64,000 nt of DNA from Trissonchulus latispiculum (Eukaryota > Nematoda > Enoplea > Enoplida > Ironidae). A program made the position numbers and the translations under genes. The stretch spans positions 29,458-93,457 of the forward strand of contig JASAND010015513.1 of the NCBI GenBank assembly GCA_030248195.1, written 5' to 3'. This document shows, piece by piece, positions 34,629-45,413 of this stretch. How positions within the stretch are numbered: position 1 is the stretch's first letter; each line of letters begins with the position of its first letter. The notes under the pieces are model-generated. The model was not told where the DNA came from. It ran no database searches and saw only the letters and a list, made by a program, of their open reading frames with translations.

Positions 34629-35774
34629 GGGTGGGGGGGGGGTGGATTTTTCGACCATCCCAATTTTGCTCATTTTCACATAGTTTGTAGTCCCCATGGG
34701 TCCGGCAATCAAGACAAGAGCGTTTTGCAAAATATTGCTTCTATCGTTCTGTACAGGCCCTCAAAGGTGACCTCGACATGTCTTAACATAGGAAAATGAA
34801 AAAGTTACTCTAAAAAGTTTGTGGCAGAAACTTTTTTCGCTGTATAAGAGCCAGAGCTCTGAAACCTTTTCAGAACCATTAAGGACATATTGTAGAGTGC
34901 ATGCAATCTTCTCTCAAGCGATTCTGTTGAGTATTGGATTTTAGGCGAATTTTTATATTCAGAGTTTTCGAAAATCGGCCATTTTGGACCATGAAAACAG
35001 GACATACGGTACTCTTTTGCTTGTTCTGAACGATTAGCAAAAGCTACAGAAATGGCTAATAGATAGCTGCGCTTAACCACGTCTTATAAAAGTACTTGCA
35101 TGTTTCTATCATCTACAGTAAGCTCAATGAAACTTGCTACAAAAACAGCAAATTTTGCTAAAAATGGCAATGTTCATAATTTTCACATTCTTTTGATAAT
35201 TTCGCACTCATTATGTGGTAAAAAATCACCAAACTTGCAGATTGATTAATATATCCATGTCTGTCACATGCCAAAACAAATGCGTCAATAATGAACATGA
35301 CTGCTGTGGCGGCACCTTTGATCTTTATAGGTGAAAAATGACAATTTTAAAATTTTTCTAAGTATAGACAAATTGGGTATCAATCGATAGCTAATGGAAC
35401 TAGAAGCAACTTTTCTCATAGAACCATGGGTCTAAAATGTTGTCTGAGCAAGATAAAACGAGTTAAAGTTATACTGGGCAGTCCTGCAAGGTTAGGTCAG
35501 TGCACACGTCTGCACTTAAATATTACCTTAGTAAGAGCTTTAATTTGGTGTATCGGTTAACCCTGTTTTCGGTCGCGTTTGGTCTCCATCTGACCTTGGA
35601 GGGTTCATCACCGAAATTTTCAAGTTTTCCGGATTTGAACCTGAATAACTCTGTCACAGTTTGATTTCGAACGCTAACATTCTAAGTAATTTTTGAGAAC
35701 ATATGGGGGCATATAATGTGTGAAAATGAGCGAAATCCGTGACTATTGATTTTAGACCAAAGTGACCCCCCCCC
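34629..35774 (+). mobile_element. TTAA-flanked non-autonomous element, copy C
   Basis: Bounded by TTAA at 34625-34628 and 35775-35778, with a G-run start and a C-run end (GTGACCCCCCCCC). It is collinear with copy B (reversed) over most of its length and with copy D over its left half. This is the best-preserved copy for defining both ends. Confidence 0.7.
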
Positions 35775-35778
35775 TTAA

Positions 35779-35995
35779 GTCAGATTGAAATTTCAGTTAA
35801 ACCAAATTCATTGGTGTAAAAGTCGCTAATCCAGCTCATCTTTCATCTGCACGATCTTTCATATGACATTTTTTCCTTCTTGCGGGTTCTGGAGGATGAC
35901 GCTGCCATGCTGATTTTGAGGAAGGACTGGGATGACAGCGCGAACTCAATAGTTGTGCGTTCGCCCGAATTAGCCTATATCATTGAACAACACAC
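35779..35995. other. Short spacer
   Basis: Nothing recognised. Confidence 0.3.
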
Positions 35996-37147
35996 TATAG
36001 TACGACCAATAAATATGTGTACAAACTTCGACCGTTAATTGCAGATTAACCTTTGGAGTAAACCCCAACAATGTATATATTTTTAGAATCCTCAGGAACC
36101 CGAGATTTCGAAAATTCGGAAAAATCCGGAAGTCCGGGTTTCATTCACGGAAAATCTAAAATTTTTAGTTTTCACCCAATTTTTATTGCAATTAAAATTT
36201 TGTTTTACGATTAAATAGAGCTGGTCCCGCTGCATATTTTTGCTCTTAGAAATTTTTCACGAAAATGCACCGGAATTCCGGGATTTCAAAATTTCCTGAT
36301 TTTAAAAATTTTCTCCAATACCAACAAGATGGGTATCATTCGCAAGCTCTTGTCGAGCTGAACAACTATTGTAATAGAATGAACTCTTGAAAATGCACAC
36401 AATTCCCGGAATGCGAGATAACCGTATTTTCCGAATTTTAAAAATTTTCTCCAATACCCCACAATATAGATATCATTCGAAAACTCTTGATGAGCTGAAC
36501 AAATCTGTAAAAAAATCAACTCGCAGAAATAAGCCCAGTTCTCGGAATACCTTCCAAGCTAAGGTGAAATCCGGAATTCGTGAATTTCGGGAATTGGGTG
36601 CATTTTCAGACATAGTTATATTACAAGAGTTGTTCAGCTCATCACGACCTTTCGATTGATACCCAAATTGTAGGGTATTGGAGAAAATCTTTAAAATCCG
36701 GAAAATCCAGTTTTCCCGAATTCCGGGAATTGTGTGCATTTTCAAGAGTTAATTTTATTACAAAAGTTGTTCAGCTTCGATAAGAGCTTTCGAATGATAC
36801 CCATCTTGTGGGTATCGGAGAAAATTTTTAAAATCCGCAAATTTTGAAAACCCGGAATTCCGGAAATAGAGTGCATTTTCGTGAAAAATTTCTAAGACCA
36901 AAAATATGCAGCGGGACCAGCTCTATTCGATCGTAAAACAAAATTTTAATTGCGATAAAAATTGGGCGAAGAACTGAAAATTTTAGATTTTCCGTGAATG
37001 AAACCCGGAATTCCGGATTTTGCCGAATTTTCGAAATCTCGGGTTCCTGAGGTTTCTAAAAATATATACATTGTTGGGGTTTACTCCAAAGGTTAATCTG
37101 CTATTAACGGTCGAAGTTTGTACACAAATTTTTTGGTCGCACTTTAG
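35996..37147. mobile_element. Long inverted-repeat element with internal repeats
   Basis: The outer arms (about 36000-36275 and 36866-37147) are reverse complements with some divergence: GTGTACAAACTTCGACCG / CGGTCGAAGTTTGTACAC, CTTTGGAGTAAACCCCAACA, CGGGACCAGCTCTATT. The middle consists of about four diverged copies, alternately oriented, of a 90-bp word around TTCTCCAATACC...GAGCTGAACAA. Short mirror-image frames (36286-36519, 36387-36659, 36473-36745) are by-products of that symmetry. Ends are near CTATAGTACGACC and GGTCGCACTTTAG; the target duplication is unclear. Confidence 0.7.
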
Positions 37148-37541
37148 AGTTCTTTTGACTGGTACAAAGGCTGTTACTGCCGTTGTTTTTGCACTGAAGA
37201 CTTGTGCTGTGTGCTGCTTCTCGGGCTAGCCGCCAGATATAGCCGACAGAGCATGTTTCTCAAAAAAGGAGATATCATCCGTCGTGAAGTCGGCCAGGCT
37301 TTGAGACTCCTTCAGGCAACTTGGTCTGAGTTGTTTTTGACCGACCTTACAGGGCCAGTAATTCCTGGCTAAACATTTTGCACCTTCTAGTGATGATCAT
37401 CACATTGCGATGTCTAATGCAGCAAACAAACAACATTTACCTCGCAAACTGGAATACTATGCTTAAATTTCTGCTTGACTGAGCTCAGCATGCAAGGCTG
37501 GCCATTTCACAAGATAGATACATCACTTCTCTGCAGCAAAT
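37148..37541. other. Non-coding stretch
   Basis: Nothing recognised. Confidence 0.3.
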
Positions 37542-38189
37542 GTAGCCACGGCGTATTCTTTGTTGGCCCACGTCTTGTTTGGCCCACATTTTATATTGGA
37601 GAGTGTTTATCCAATGAGAATTAAGACATTCAATCACGTGACGTATAAACTGCGTCTATGTATGCACACAGGTGCAAGTGGAAAATGTGAAATGTGACGT
37701 ATGAGACTGCTAAAGTTGCATTGAGTTGTATAAAACACATGCAGCAAAATAAATGACATTAAGTAACCGCAATTAAAAGTTTGCCAAATTGTAGTTTTAA
37801 TTATTATTTTCAATTTATTTTTAGTATAATTTTTCAAATTTTAGAAGTTTGATTTAACATTTCAAGTTAAGCTAACTTCCAAAATTGGCTGTTGTACATT
37901 TTACGGGGACAGAAACCCCTGCTGTGCGTTTATTGCCTCTTCTCCACTTAAGTCAAAACTCATGGACAATAGAGGACTCAGAAGGCTAGTTCAAAGGCAA
38001 TGACCTTACTGTCTGTCCCCGTTAAATAAATAGGAAAGTAAAATCTGTCCCCGTGAAATAAATAGGAAAGTAAGACTGTGCCAGTGTATTAGATGTAATG
38101 TTAACAAAAAGATCATTAATTTTATAAATTAAAATAGTCTGGATAAGAGAAGAGATGGACTTGCTGGAGCCCTTACGTGACAAACAAGT

Positions 38190-38200
38190 ACGGTATATAA
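38190..38200 (+). promoter_or_regulatory. TATA box of the Merlin transposase
   Basis: GTATATAAAGG lies about 35 bases upstream of the transposase ATG at 38234 and inside the transposon; it is the only strong TATA-like word near a convincing start in this part of the window. Confidence 0.5.
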
Positions 38201-38233
38201 AGGCAACCGGCACAAACCTGACCAGTTGTTATT

Positions 38234-39137
38234 ATGGAGTTCGTTAAAAGCCTGCGTCAGTTAAATTCACATCTCAAAACGACTCCATTTAAACAATTTC
38301 TTTTGGAATTCCATTTGATTCCGGAACACTATGACTGTGAAGAGTGTGGAGATCCGTGCAGTATTGTCAGCAAAGGAAGAAACCGAGAACCGTGTTGGAG
38401 ATGCCGGGATTATCAGTGCCAATGGAGAACAAGCATCAGATCCAGATCAGTTTTTGCCGATTCCAAGCTTCCTATCAGTAAATGTCTCGAAGTTTTGCTG
38501 GCTTGGATTTTGCGATACCCTACTAACGTTATACTTCGTGAAACTGGTGTGTCAAGGGTTACTGTTTTAAAATTAATCAAATGTTTTCGTGAACTTGTTT
38601 TTGCTTGGTTAGAGGAAAATGGGGGTAATGTTGTGGGTGGGGATGGTCATATTGTTGAAATTGACGAAAGTGCTTTCGGTAAACGAAAGTACAATAGAGG
38701 ACGCCTGCGGCCTACTAAGTGGGTGATTGGTGGTGTTGACCGCACAACTAAGCAAAGCTTTTTCGTGCGAGTTGACAAGCGTGACAAAACCACCTGCACT
38801 GGTATTATCACTCAGTATGTGCTTCCAGGCTCCACTATATTAACTGACTGCTGGAAAGGCTATCAGCTGGACCAACTGGTTCAACAGGGAGTGTATAACA
38901 GTCATCGTACTGTTAATCAGTCACTCTTTTGTTAACCCAGCAGACAGAACAGTTCATACTCAGTCCATTGAGTCTCAGTGGTCTAAACTTAAGCGCGATC
39001 TGCGCAGGCGCATTGGTAGAATGAGCCCTCTTAATTTTGAGGACTATTTAATTGAGTATATGTGGCGTTCCAAACATGACAATGAATCCGAATTGTTCAT
39101 AGATTTTTGTAATGCTTGTCATCATTTCTATCCTTGA
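38234..39137 (+). pseudogene. Merlin (ISXO2-like) transposase, one frame change
   Basis: Cut-and-paste transposase acting on the 219-bp ends. The N-terminal part has a zinc-ribbon-like set of cysteines (CEECGDPC, then CWRCRDYQC). A helix-turn-helix-like region follows (NVILRETGVSRVTVLKLIKC). The catalytic core has VEIDESAFGKRKYNRGR (first Asp), GSTILTDCWKGY (second Asp) and, in the next frame, HTQSIESQWSKLK with the glutamate. The plus frame is open from 38234 to a stop at 38933-38935; homology carries on in another frame from about 38922 (HSFVNPADRTVHTQ) to TGA at 39135-39137. The break lies at TTAATCAGTCACTC (38913-38926) and looks like a small insertion with a net shift of one. Total length of about 300 residues is normal for the family. 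Confidence 0.88.
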
Positions 39138-40018
39138 TTTGTTATTTTCAGTGTGAATTTGAAGTAATCTGGACTGTGTTATGATTTGTACTATTGATTC
39201 TGATTTGTACTGCTTAATTGTTTGAATTGAAAAATAAACGTTTTTAAGTGTCTTTTTAAACACGTGCGTGCTTACATAATCGCCATGATTTAAAAGGCCA
39301 TTAAAAACTGTTTATAAATCAATTAATGGAAAGCGAATTTTCTAACTATCTGGAGAAGGTAAGAAATTATTAACATTGTTAACATTACATCTAATACACT
39401 GGCACAGTCTTACTTTCCTATTTATTTCACGGGGACAGATTTTACTTTCCTATTTATTTTGCGGGGACAGACAGTAAGGTCATTGCCTTTGAACTAGCCT
39501 TCTGAGTCCTCTATTGTCCATGAGTTTTGACTTAAGTGGAGAAGAGGCAATAAACGCACAGCAGGGGTTTCTGTCCCCGTAAAATGTACAACAGCCCCAA
39601 AATTTAACTCGAAACTGTGTCTTTAACTAACTTACTTACTTCCCCGAAACAAATAACAAAAGTTGAAAAGTAAGTAATATACGTAGTTTTCAAACAATTC
39701 AAAAATTGAATGCTCTAAATTTTTGAACCGAGAAACTTTTAGTGAGTATATATTAGTTGTAAAAATTATAATTGTAAAAAAGCTGTGATAAAGTAAAATT
39801 ATTTTAAGTTAAACTTTAAATCAAACTCGTGTAACCTTTGTAATGTAACCTCGTGTAATCTATCCCAGCAAATATACACGGAAAAGAAGAGACAGGCTTG
39901 AGCAGGGTATATGGTAGTTTAAGTAGGCGGAGCCTCTGATTGTCATGGAGTATTTCAGCCAATCAGCAAATGTGGGCCAAACAAGACGTGGGCCAACGAA
40001 GAATAAACCGTAGCCACG

Positions 40019-40871
40019 ATTTTCACTGGATATGAGGTATCCGTATCGCAAATGTACTTTTCGCTTATGCCAGGCTTTGAAAACCCATTAAACGTCTAAC
40101 CTGGTAGCAGGGAAAAAGTCAGTATTGAATGTGCAGTCTGAACAAGGAAAGTATTTTGGTAGGAGACCATGCAGGTGCTTAGTCTTATTTGTAGAAATGT
40201 TCTGATTGTCAATCAGTGTTTTAGCTTAATATATTAGGTTATTGTTATGCATAGTGTCTCCTTGGCGACACAAAAAATGGAGACATTCGTATTTAAGGAA
40301 ATTTCTATATTGGCTCACGCAAGAAATTTTTCAGCAGATATCATTATTATCCAAACTGAGTTAAAGCTGCTTCTGTCCTAATAAATTGGCTGGAGCTACA
40401 CTATTCTGATAATAACAACTAGTTATTTTCATGGTAATTTCTAATTTTGAGCTGTATATCGAAAAATTTTAATGAACACAACTAAAGAAACTGTCAATCG
40501 TTAGTAGATATACGCGCAGACAGAATTGCCTCAATGGCAGACTAAGGATATGTTCGTCTGATCGTTTGTTTGGCAAGAAATAAACCTGTGATTTTATTGG
40601 TCAAGTGATATTGTGTAAAACAACCAATAGCAGTTATTGGGCCAATTCAGAGTTGGGCCAAGTCATACCAAACCAATAAATTGGTTGAAGTATTATTCTG
40701 CACTATTGAAACGATAAGAAGTTAGTGTCAATGTAATCTCTAATTTTGAGCCGTTTGCAAAGACATAAAGAAACTGTCGATCGTCTTAGTATAGGTTTAC
40801 GAAAGACAGTAGTATCTCCACGTCAGATTAAGGGCATTGCTAGTCTGGTCGCTTGTTTATCAAGAAATAAT
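40019..40871. other. Non-coding stretch with a diverged direct repeat
   Basis: Segments 40430-40585 and 40722-40870 match in direct orientation with many differences (TCTAATTTTGAGC, AAAGAAACTGTC.ATCGT, TCGTTTGTTT.GCAAGAAATA-type blocks). No gene. Confidence 0.45.
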
Positions 40872-41059
40872 TTACATCACTTGCTTCTGGACTACATTAT
40901 CCGCTGCGACAGTTAAATCCAGAATAAAAAGTTTCGTAGGAGGTTTTGAAACCTTCACTAACGACGTACTTATGTGATTCTGCAAAATGTCAAATACGAG
41001 ATGAGAGCAAACTAAGGCCCGATATGTCTTTGGGACGCAACTGCCTAAAATGGGGTCCG

Positions 41060-41245
41060 AACTAGTAGTAATGGGAGGTAATTTCGTGTAGTATTGAGTG
41101 GGGGATCTTGTGGTTGTGGAGGAAAATGGGATGGGATTGTGGAGAAAAGTTGGGATGAGGTTTCTTGGGGTTGTAGAGAACAGCAGGTCGGAGGTTTTGA
41201 TGTAGTGGAGTTGGGAAGGGATTTTTGGAGTTGTCGAGGAAAGGA
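41060..41245 (+). repeat. Degenerate G-rich repeat tract
   Basis: Loose repeats of TTGTGGAGGAAAATGGGATG / TTGTAGAGAA...AGTTGGGA-type words. On the minus strand they give a Pro/Ser/Thr-rich frame (40872-41255) that I take to be a by-product. Confidence 0.4.
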
Positions 41246-42887
41246 CCGGAACCACGGTCGACCCAAAGTCAAATTTTAAAATTGACTATTTTCGTCATTG
41301 GTCATTTCAACTTTATTTAGGGAGTTGTTGAGGTCTCAGATTTCAAACAGCTTAGATTTTAGCTATAATGAAAGCACTGGGCTGTTAGTGAGCCATGACC
41401 GGAACCTCAGCTGACCATAGGTCAAATTTCAAAGTTAGCCATTTTCATCCGAAAAACGTTATCCAGGGATAATTTATTGCCGTAGAATTCCAACATAGTC
41501 TCAGATTTTAGCCCCAAAGTAAGCTCCTTGTTGTAAGTAGCCCTTCACAGGAACTACAGCTGACACAAGTTTAAAATTATCCATTTTGACTGGGAAAACG
41601 TTGAGGTTTTTAGAGTCGTAGAATTTGCAAATGACGTTAGACTTTCAATCCTATGCATGGTGCGATCGTTAGTGATCAAGCATATTTTTTGTATTTTGTG
41701 GCCACTACTGCGAAGAGATAAACCAGTGGCAAAACTAAAATAAAGATGGTGTGTTAAGCTAACTCATCTACATTCATTGTATTACACACTGCTAATAGAA
41801 CTAATGCTGCAGACAAAACTCTTAATACTGTATGAAAGAATATTTATTATTCGACCAGAACTCTGTAGTGACGAAAAATATTTTACATTACAATGTTTTT
41901 ATATTTATGAGTTATCACTCAACTAGGAAAGCTGATACTTTTGCAAATACTCATGTTTTAATTCTGTTATTTTGAAGTAGTCATATATATGGGATGCCAT
42001 GTCAAAATTCCCAGTATACGCCAGTGTGGTGAATGGTACCAACACCTTAAGGGCTATCTGCCAAAAGATGCAAATTGGAAAACTACTGAGCAAAAAGTTA
42101 AGATCCAAAATTAACAAATCTTGTTGCGAAGGCCAATCACTTAACATGAGAGATGAACGTAAGGAAAGAACAAGAACGAAGAACATAAAGATCAGGTGTA
42201 ATTTTAGTTGGACCCTTCGAAATTCACGAAAACCGAATTTATTGTGGACAACTTCAGGTCACAGACAAACAACAGACACACAGTAACAGTGGTACTTGAC
42301 ATTTTCACTAAATACTTAATTAAAATACAAGGCATTCCGTAACTAGTTAGTCACTATGAGAAAGGATATTCTTCTCTAGCACAAAGTTGGACTGTAACTG
42401 CGAAGTTCCAGCTATATGTCCAACACATCCTGCAGGGAGAATAGTTCTGCAGATTCGTGACACTCTCACCTGACCAAAACTAACAGATTAATCTCCCTCA
42501 CACACGCCTCCTATATGGATAAGGGTACTGACGGAGATCGCTCGCTTAGTATAATTACACGTTGAAACTAACAGATGCCTAATTTGGGGAGTGAAGTCTA
42601 AGCTTTAATGCTTTCCAGATTAACGTAGAAAATATTCTATGAGCGACCTCGGTTTGCGATGGCGTACCCATTTAGAGGCAATGTGAGAGGAGATCAGTTT
42701 GTGAGAGGGTTAGTGTGCAGACCTTAATTGTTGGTCTCTTTACATAAAATATGCCTGTTATCAAACTATCAATACGTATTTAACGATTTATTTTGGAATA
42801 TTTATTGGTTCACATTGTTTGCGGGAATGACTGGTTGGTACTGAGTTAGTAGGTGCAACCATAGATCCCATAGATTTAGAAAGTAGA
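41246..42887. other. Intergenic, 3' side of receptor copy 2
   Basis: No firm gene. A minus-strand frame at 41923-42186 is hydrophobic, then reads NFDMASHIYDYFKITELKHE to a stop; it could be a fragment of a membrane protein, but no family is recognised. Confidence 0.35.
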
Positions 42888-43769
42888 TTATTCCGGAGTA
42901 TTATTATTGTCGGAGCTGAAACGTACATAAACGAAAGGATTCATTCCACTGTTAAATAAAGTTGCTGCTCCAGTAATGCACTCGCAAGACAATTGGGTTA
43001 AATAGTTCAGCTTGACAAGATGTTCGGTTATCCAGTGTGAAATCAGAAATATCAAGAAAGTCAAAGTTACTAGGCTGAACTGCAAAGCCAAAGACTTTTC
43101 CTTATTTTTTCTCTGAATCCACGCTGCAGTTTCATGGACGTGGTTTTTCGAGTTTGACATTTTCACTTTCACAAATATTATAGCATAGAAAACAGTAACT
43201 ATTACCACTACTAGGCTGGAAATTGACTTCATATAAATTTCGTACATTCTCCCCCTTTTACTGGTTCCAAAATGCCATGAAGGTGCCAAACCGAGCTGAC
43301 TATAATACGAACTGTCACAAAGGTACGCAACTATCATGCTCGCAAACGAGATTAGAATAGCTATGAATGTTATCAAGTTACAGGTCTTCTTAGTAAAGTA
43401 CACATCATACATATTAAGAGAAACTATTGAAACAAGTCGATTAATACAAATTCCAAAAATATGCAGAAAAGAGTTCCAAAGCAGGATGCCATTTATAAAC
43501 CCTATAACTTGTGACACCAGAAACGGCATATCTTTCTTGAATGCGTCCAGTGTCCCAAAGATCAGTTGAAAAATTAGCAAAGAACAATCAAACAGGGCCA
43601 ATGTTCGAGCTTGGATATAAAATGGATTCTTAAATACAGTTCTTCGATTTCTCCAAAGTGCTCGAAGTACCATTAAATATAGCGATAAGCTAGCTGCTGA
43701 CCACAAATCAGAACTGATCACATAGATTAATCTAATGACAGAAGTCTCGTTTTCCGTGTGTTTGCCCAT
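42888..43769 (-). CDS. Rhodopsin-like 7TM receptor, chemoreceptor-like, intronless (copy 2)
   Basis: By eye it is about four-fifths identical to the receptor at 30101-31045 along its whole membrane part, with the same landmarks: LWRNRRTVFKNPFYIQARTL between TM1 and TM2, CINRLVSIVSLNMYDVYF after TM3, ALQFSLVTLTFLIFLISHWI in TM6 and NSGMNPFVYVRF in TM7. The ATG at 43769 (MGKHTE) aligns with the start of copy 1; an upstream in-frame ATG (43784, MSFLN) is less likely. The frame ends early, DNNNTPE then stop. A shifted frame directly downstream encodes a tail that matches copy 1 (NNLLSKSMGSMVAPTNSV and on to SHSRKQ), so a small indel near 42900 has cut off about 30 residues of C-terminal tail. The seven-helix core is intact, so it may still work with altered tail regulation. 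Confidence 0.8.
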   Translation of the reverse strand: MGKHTENETSVIRLIYVISSDLWSAASLSLYLMVLRALWRNRRTVFKNPFYIQARTLALFDCSLLIFQLIFGTLDAFKKDMPFLVSQVIGFINGILLWNSFLHIFGICINRLVSIVSLNMYDVYFTKKTCNLITFIAILISFASMIVAYLCDSSYYSQLGLAPSWHFGTSKRGRMYEIYMKSISSLVVVIVTVFYAIIFVKVKMSNSKNHVHETAAWIQRKNKEKSLALQFSLVTLTFLIFLISHWITEHLVKLNYLTQLSCECITGAATLFNSGMNPFVYVRFSSDNNNTPE

Positions 43770-43784
43770 ATTGAGAAAAGACAC

Positions 43785-44649
43785 TCTTCAGTCGTTCTGT
43801 CAAAACAAAAAACTTAAATGTTTTGAAGTTAAGCGAACTGTATTAGCGTTTTATGCGATCACAAAAGTAAAATGTCCTTTTACTGTCGGTGCAACATATG
43901 AAAATAGACTTGGTAAAAGCGTAGGGGTGCACAAATAAAGTTTGGAACAGATATGACTTTCCATAAAAATAGCTGGATGTCTAAGTAAATTAGATTTTTA
44001 ATTAGAAGAGGAACTTTTCTCCAGGCAACATCTAGTAATTCCTAATAGTTAAGTAAAGAGTTGAGTATTAAAATGGTAAGTACCATCTCATATTACAACT
44101 AGTCATACGTGTGGTAGCAAGCAGCAATCTGAAATAAAGCATCATTAAATGGCTTTGGAGTATCGTTAAAGGTGTAATATTGAGAACAAGGTATTTTCTT
44201 GAAAATACTTTCTGCTTTATTAGTTATTAAGTATCACTCCCTTATGTGACATGTCCGGTTTGACATACGATACCATCGCCGTAGGTACATTTTATTTGAA
44301 TAGTTCTTTCAGGTGGCATGGTAAATATAGTATAAAGAGCCAAATTTGCATATGTTTTTGCCTTTTAGCGTGAACTGACTCGACGATATTGAGTGAAATC
44401 TTGTGGGTGCCTTGCTAATGTAACGGAGAGTTAAACCACAGCAATACCTCCACTACTAGAGCTAACGCCATTTAACACAAACCCTGACTGCTAGGGAGAT
44501 TTCTGTCCGGGCGGCTCTTTTTTACTGCAGGAGCCTCGCCAAGGAATGGAGGATAGAATTTTTGGGGTACGCCGGACTGCCTAGCGCCCGAGAAAACGGG
44601 GAAGTTGGACCGGACATACGCTTAGCTAGAGCTCCGGGCTAGCCCCGAA
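43785..44649. other. Upstream region of receptor copy 2, then GC-richer unassigned DNA
   Basis: No gene. From about 44485 to 44640 the sequence is GC-richer, with CTAGC/GCTAG words, but no ORF or repeat partner was found. Confidence 0.35.
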
Positions 44650-44983
44650 GTTCCTACCTAAAGTTATAAATTCACGCAAAACCTAGTTAAAATTAAATAA
44701 AGGTCAAGTTTGTCAGCTGACGATTTATTGGAAAGGCGGCATAACAATAAGGAAAGTATGAGGAGGCAAGACTGAGGAATTGGAAAAAAGGAGGGATGGA
44801 CGGAAATCGAACACAACGGACGGGGGATGTTGAGTTGTGGTTGGAAAAAAAGGAATTAAGCGTAGACATTCGGTTAAAAAATCAGAGGCGGCATGTAGAA
44901 ATCGATGGGCAGCTACAGAATAAAGTCAGAAACTAGGACACCGAATTTGATAAGGCGGCCGTTCACTACGATAGAAAACTCGT
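44650..44983 (-). repeat. Dispersed repeat, headless copy of the SINE-like family at 57535-58022
   Basis: The reverse complement matches 57642-58022 nearly end to end, from GTTCCTACCT to the CGTAGTGAACGGCC block. The tRNA-like head present at 57535-57600 is missing here, where a palindromic element begins at 44994. Confidence 0.7.
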
Positions 44984-44993
44984 TAGCAAAAAA

Positions 44994-45413
44994 CCCACTT
45001 AGCACTAATTACGTGCTTTTATATAAACGCGTGTCTGCTCGCTGATTTGCTAATTAGCTTAGGTTTACAGTAGGCATTTTATTACTAATTTTTAGTTAAT
45101 TAATTATACCCTTAATTACTTATCGTAATTAGAAAGCTAATTTGAAAACTTTGCAGCATTTTTTCTGCTCTTTCTAATGATATAAAAATTGTTGCACACT
45201 ACACTCCTACGAATTCTTGTTTTGTGCAACAATTTTTAACCATTAGAAAGAGCAGAAAAATGCTACACAGCTGTCGAATTAGTTTTTAATTACGCAAACC
45301 TAATTAAAGTCATAATTAATTAATTAAAAATTACTAATAAAAGCCTAAGGTAATTAGCGAATCAGCGAGCAGACACGCGTTTATATGAAAGCACGTAATT
45401 AGTGCTAAGTGGG
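44994..45413. mobile_element. Palindromic MITE of 420 bp
   Basis: Left end CCCACTTAGCACTAATTACG, right end its reverse complement CGTAATTAGTGCTAAGTGGG. Next tiers AAACGCGTGTCTGCTCGCTG and GCAGCATTTTTTCTGCTCTT also pair, to a centre near 45205. The arms differ by a few changes. No ORF. Confidence 0.8.

Larger units (their letters stand above)
37887..39596 (+). mobile_element. Merlin-superfamily DNA transposon, complete ends
   Basis: 219-bp terminal inverted repeats (37887-38105 and 39378-39596) begin GGCTGTTGTACATTTTACGG. A perfect 8-bp target duplication CCAAAATT lies at 37879-37886 and 39597-39604. The interior encodes an ISXO2-like DDE transposase, which defines Merlin (relatives of the bacterial IS1016 group). 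Subterminally, CTGTCCCCG...AAATAAATAGGAAAGTAA occurs twice within each repeat. Near-identity of the repeats and an exact duplication mean a recent insertion. The transposase is broken by one frame change, so this copy now depends on others. Confidence 0.92.
37551..40009. mobile_element. Outer non-autonomous DNA transposon, split by a Merlin element
   Basis: Flanked by a perfect 9-bp duplication GTAGCCACG (37542-37550 and 40010-40018). The left end has GTTGGCCCACGTCTTGTTTG and the right end its reverse complement; the arms are about 40 bp. Without the Merlin insertion it would be about 750 bp. It has no ORF of its own. A 9-bp duplication with ends starting in G would fit a Mutator-like element; this assignment is tentative. 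Confidence 0.7.

Noticed and set aside
36286..36745. Three overlapping small proteins of about 80-90 residues
   Set aside because: Mirror-image frames created by alternating repeats inside the foldback element.
38234..39137. Bacterial contamination, because the transposase looks like ISXO2/IS1016
   Set aside because: The ends, 8-bp duplication, TATA box and eukaryotic flanks fit a resident Merlin transposon.
40872..41255. Minus-strand Pro/Ser/Thr-rich protein
   Set aside because: It follows a degenerate G-rich repeat on the other strand and has no motif.
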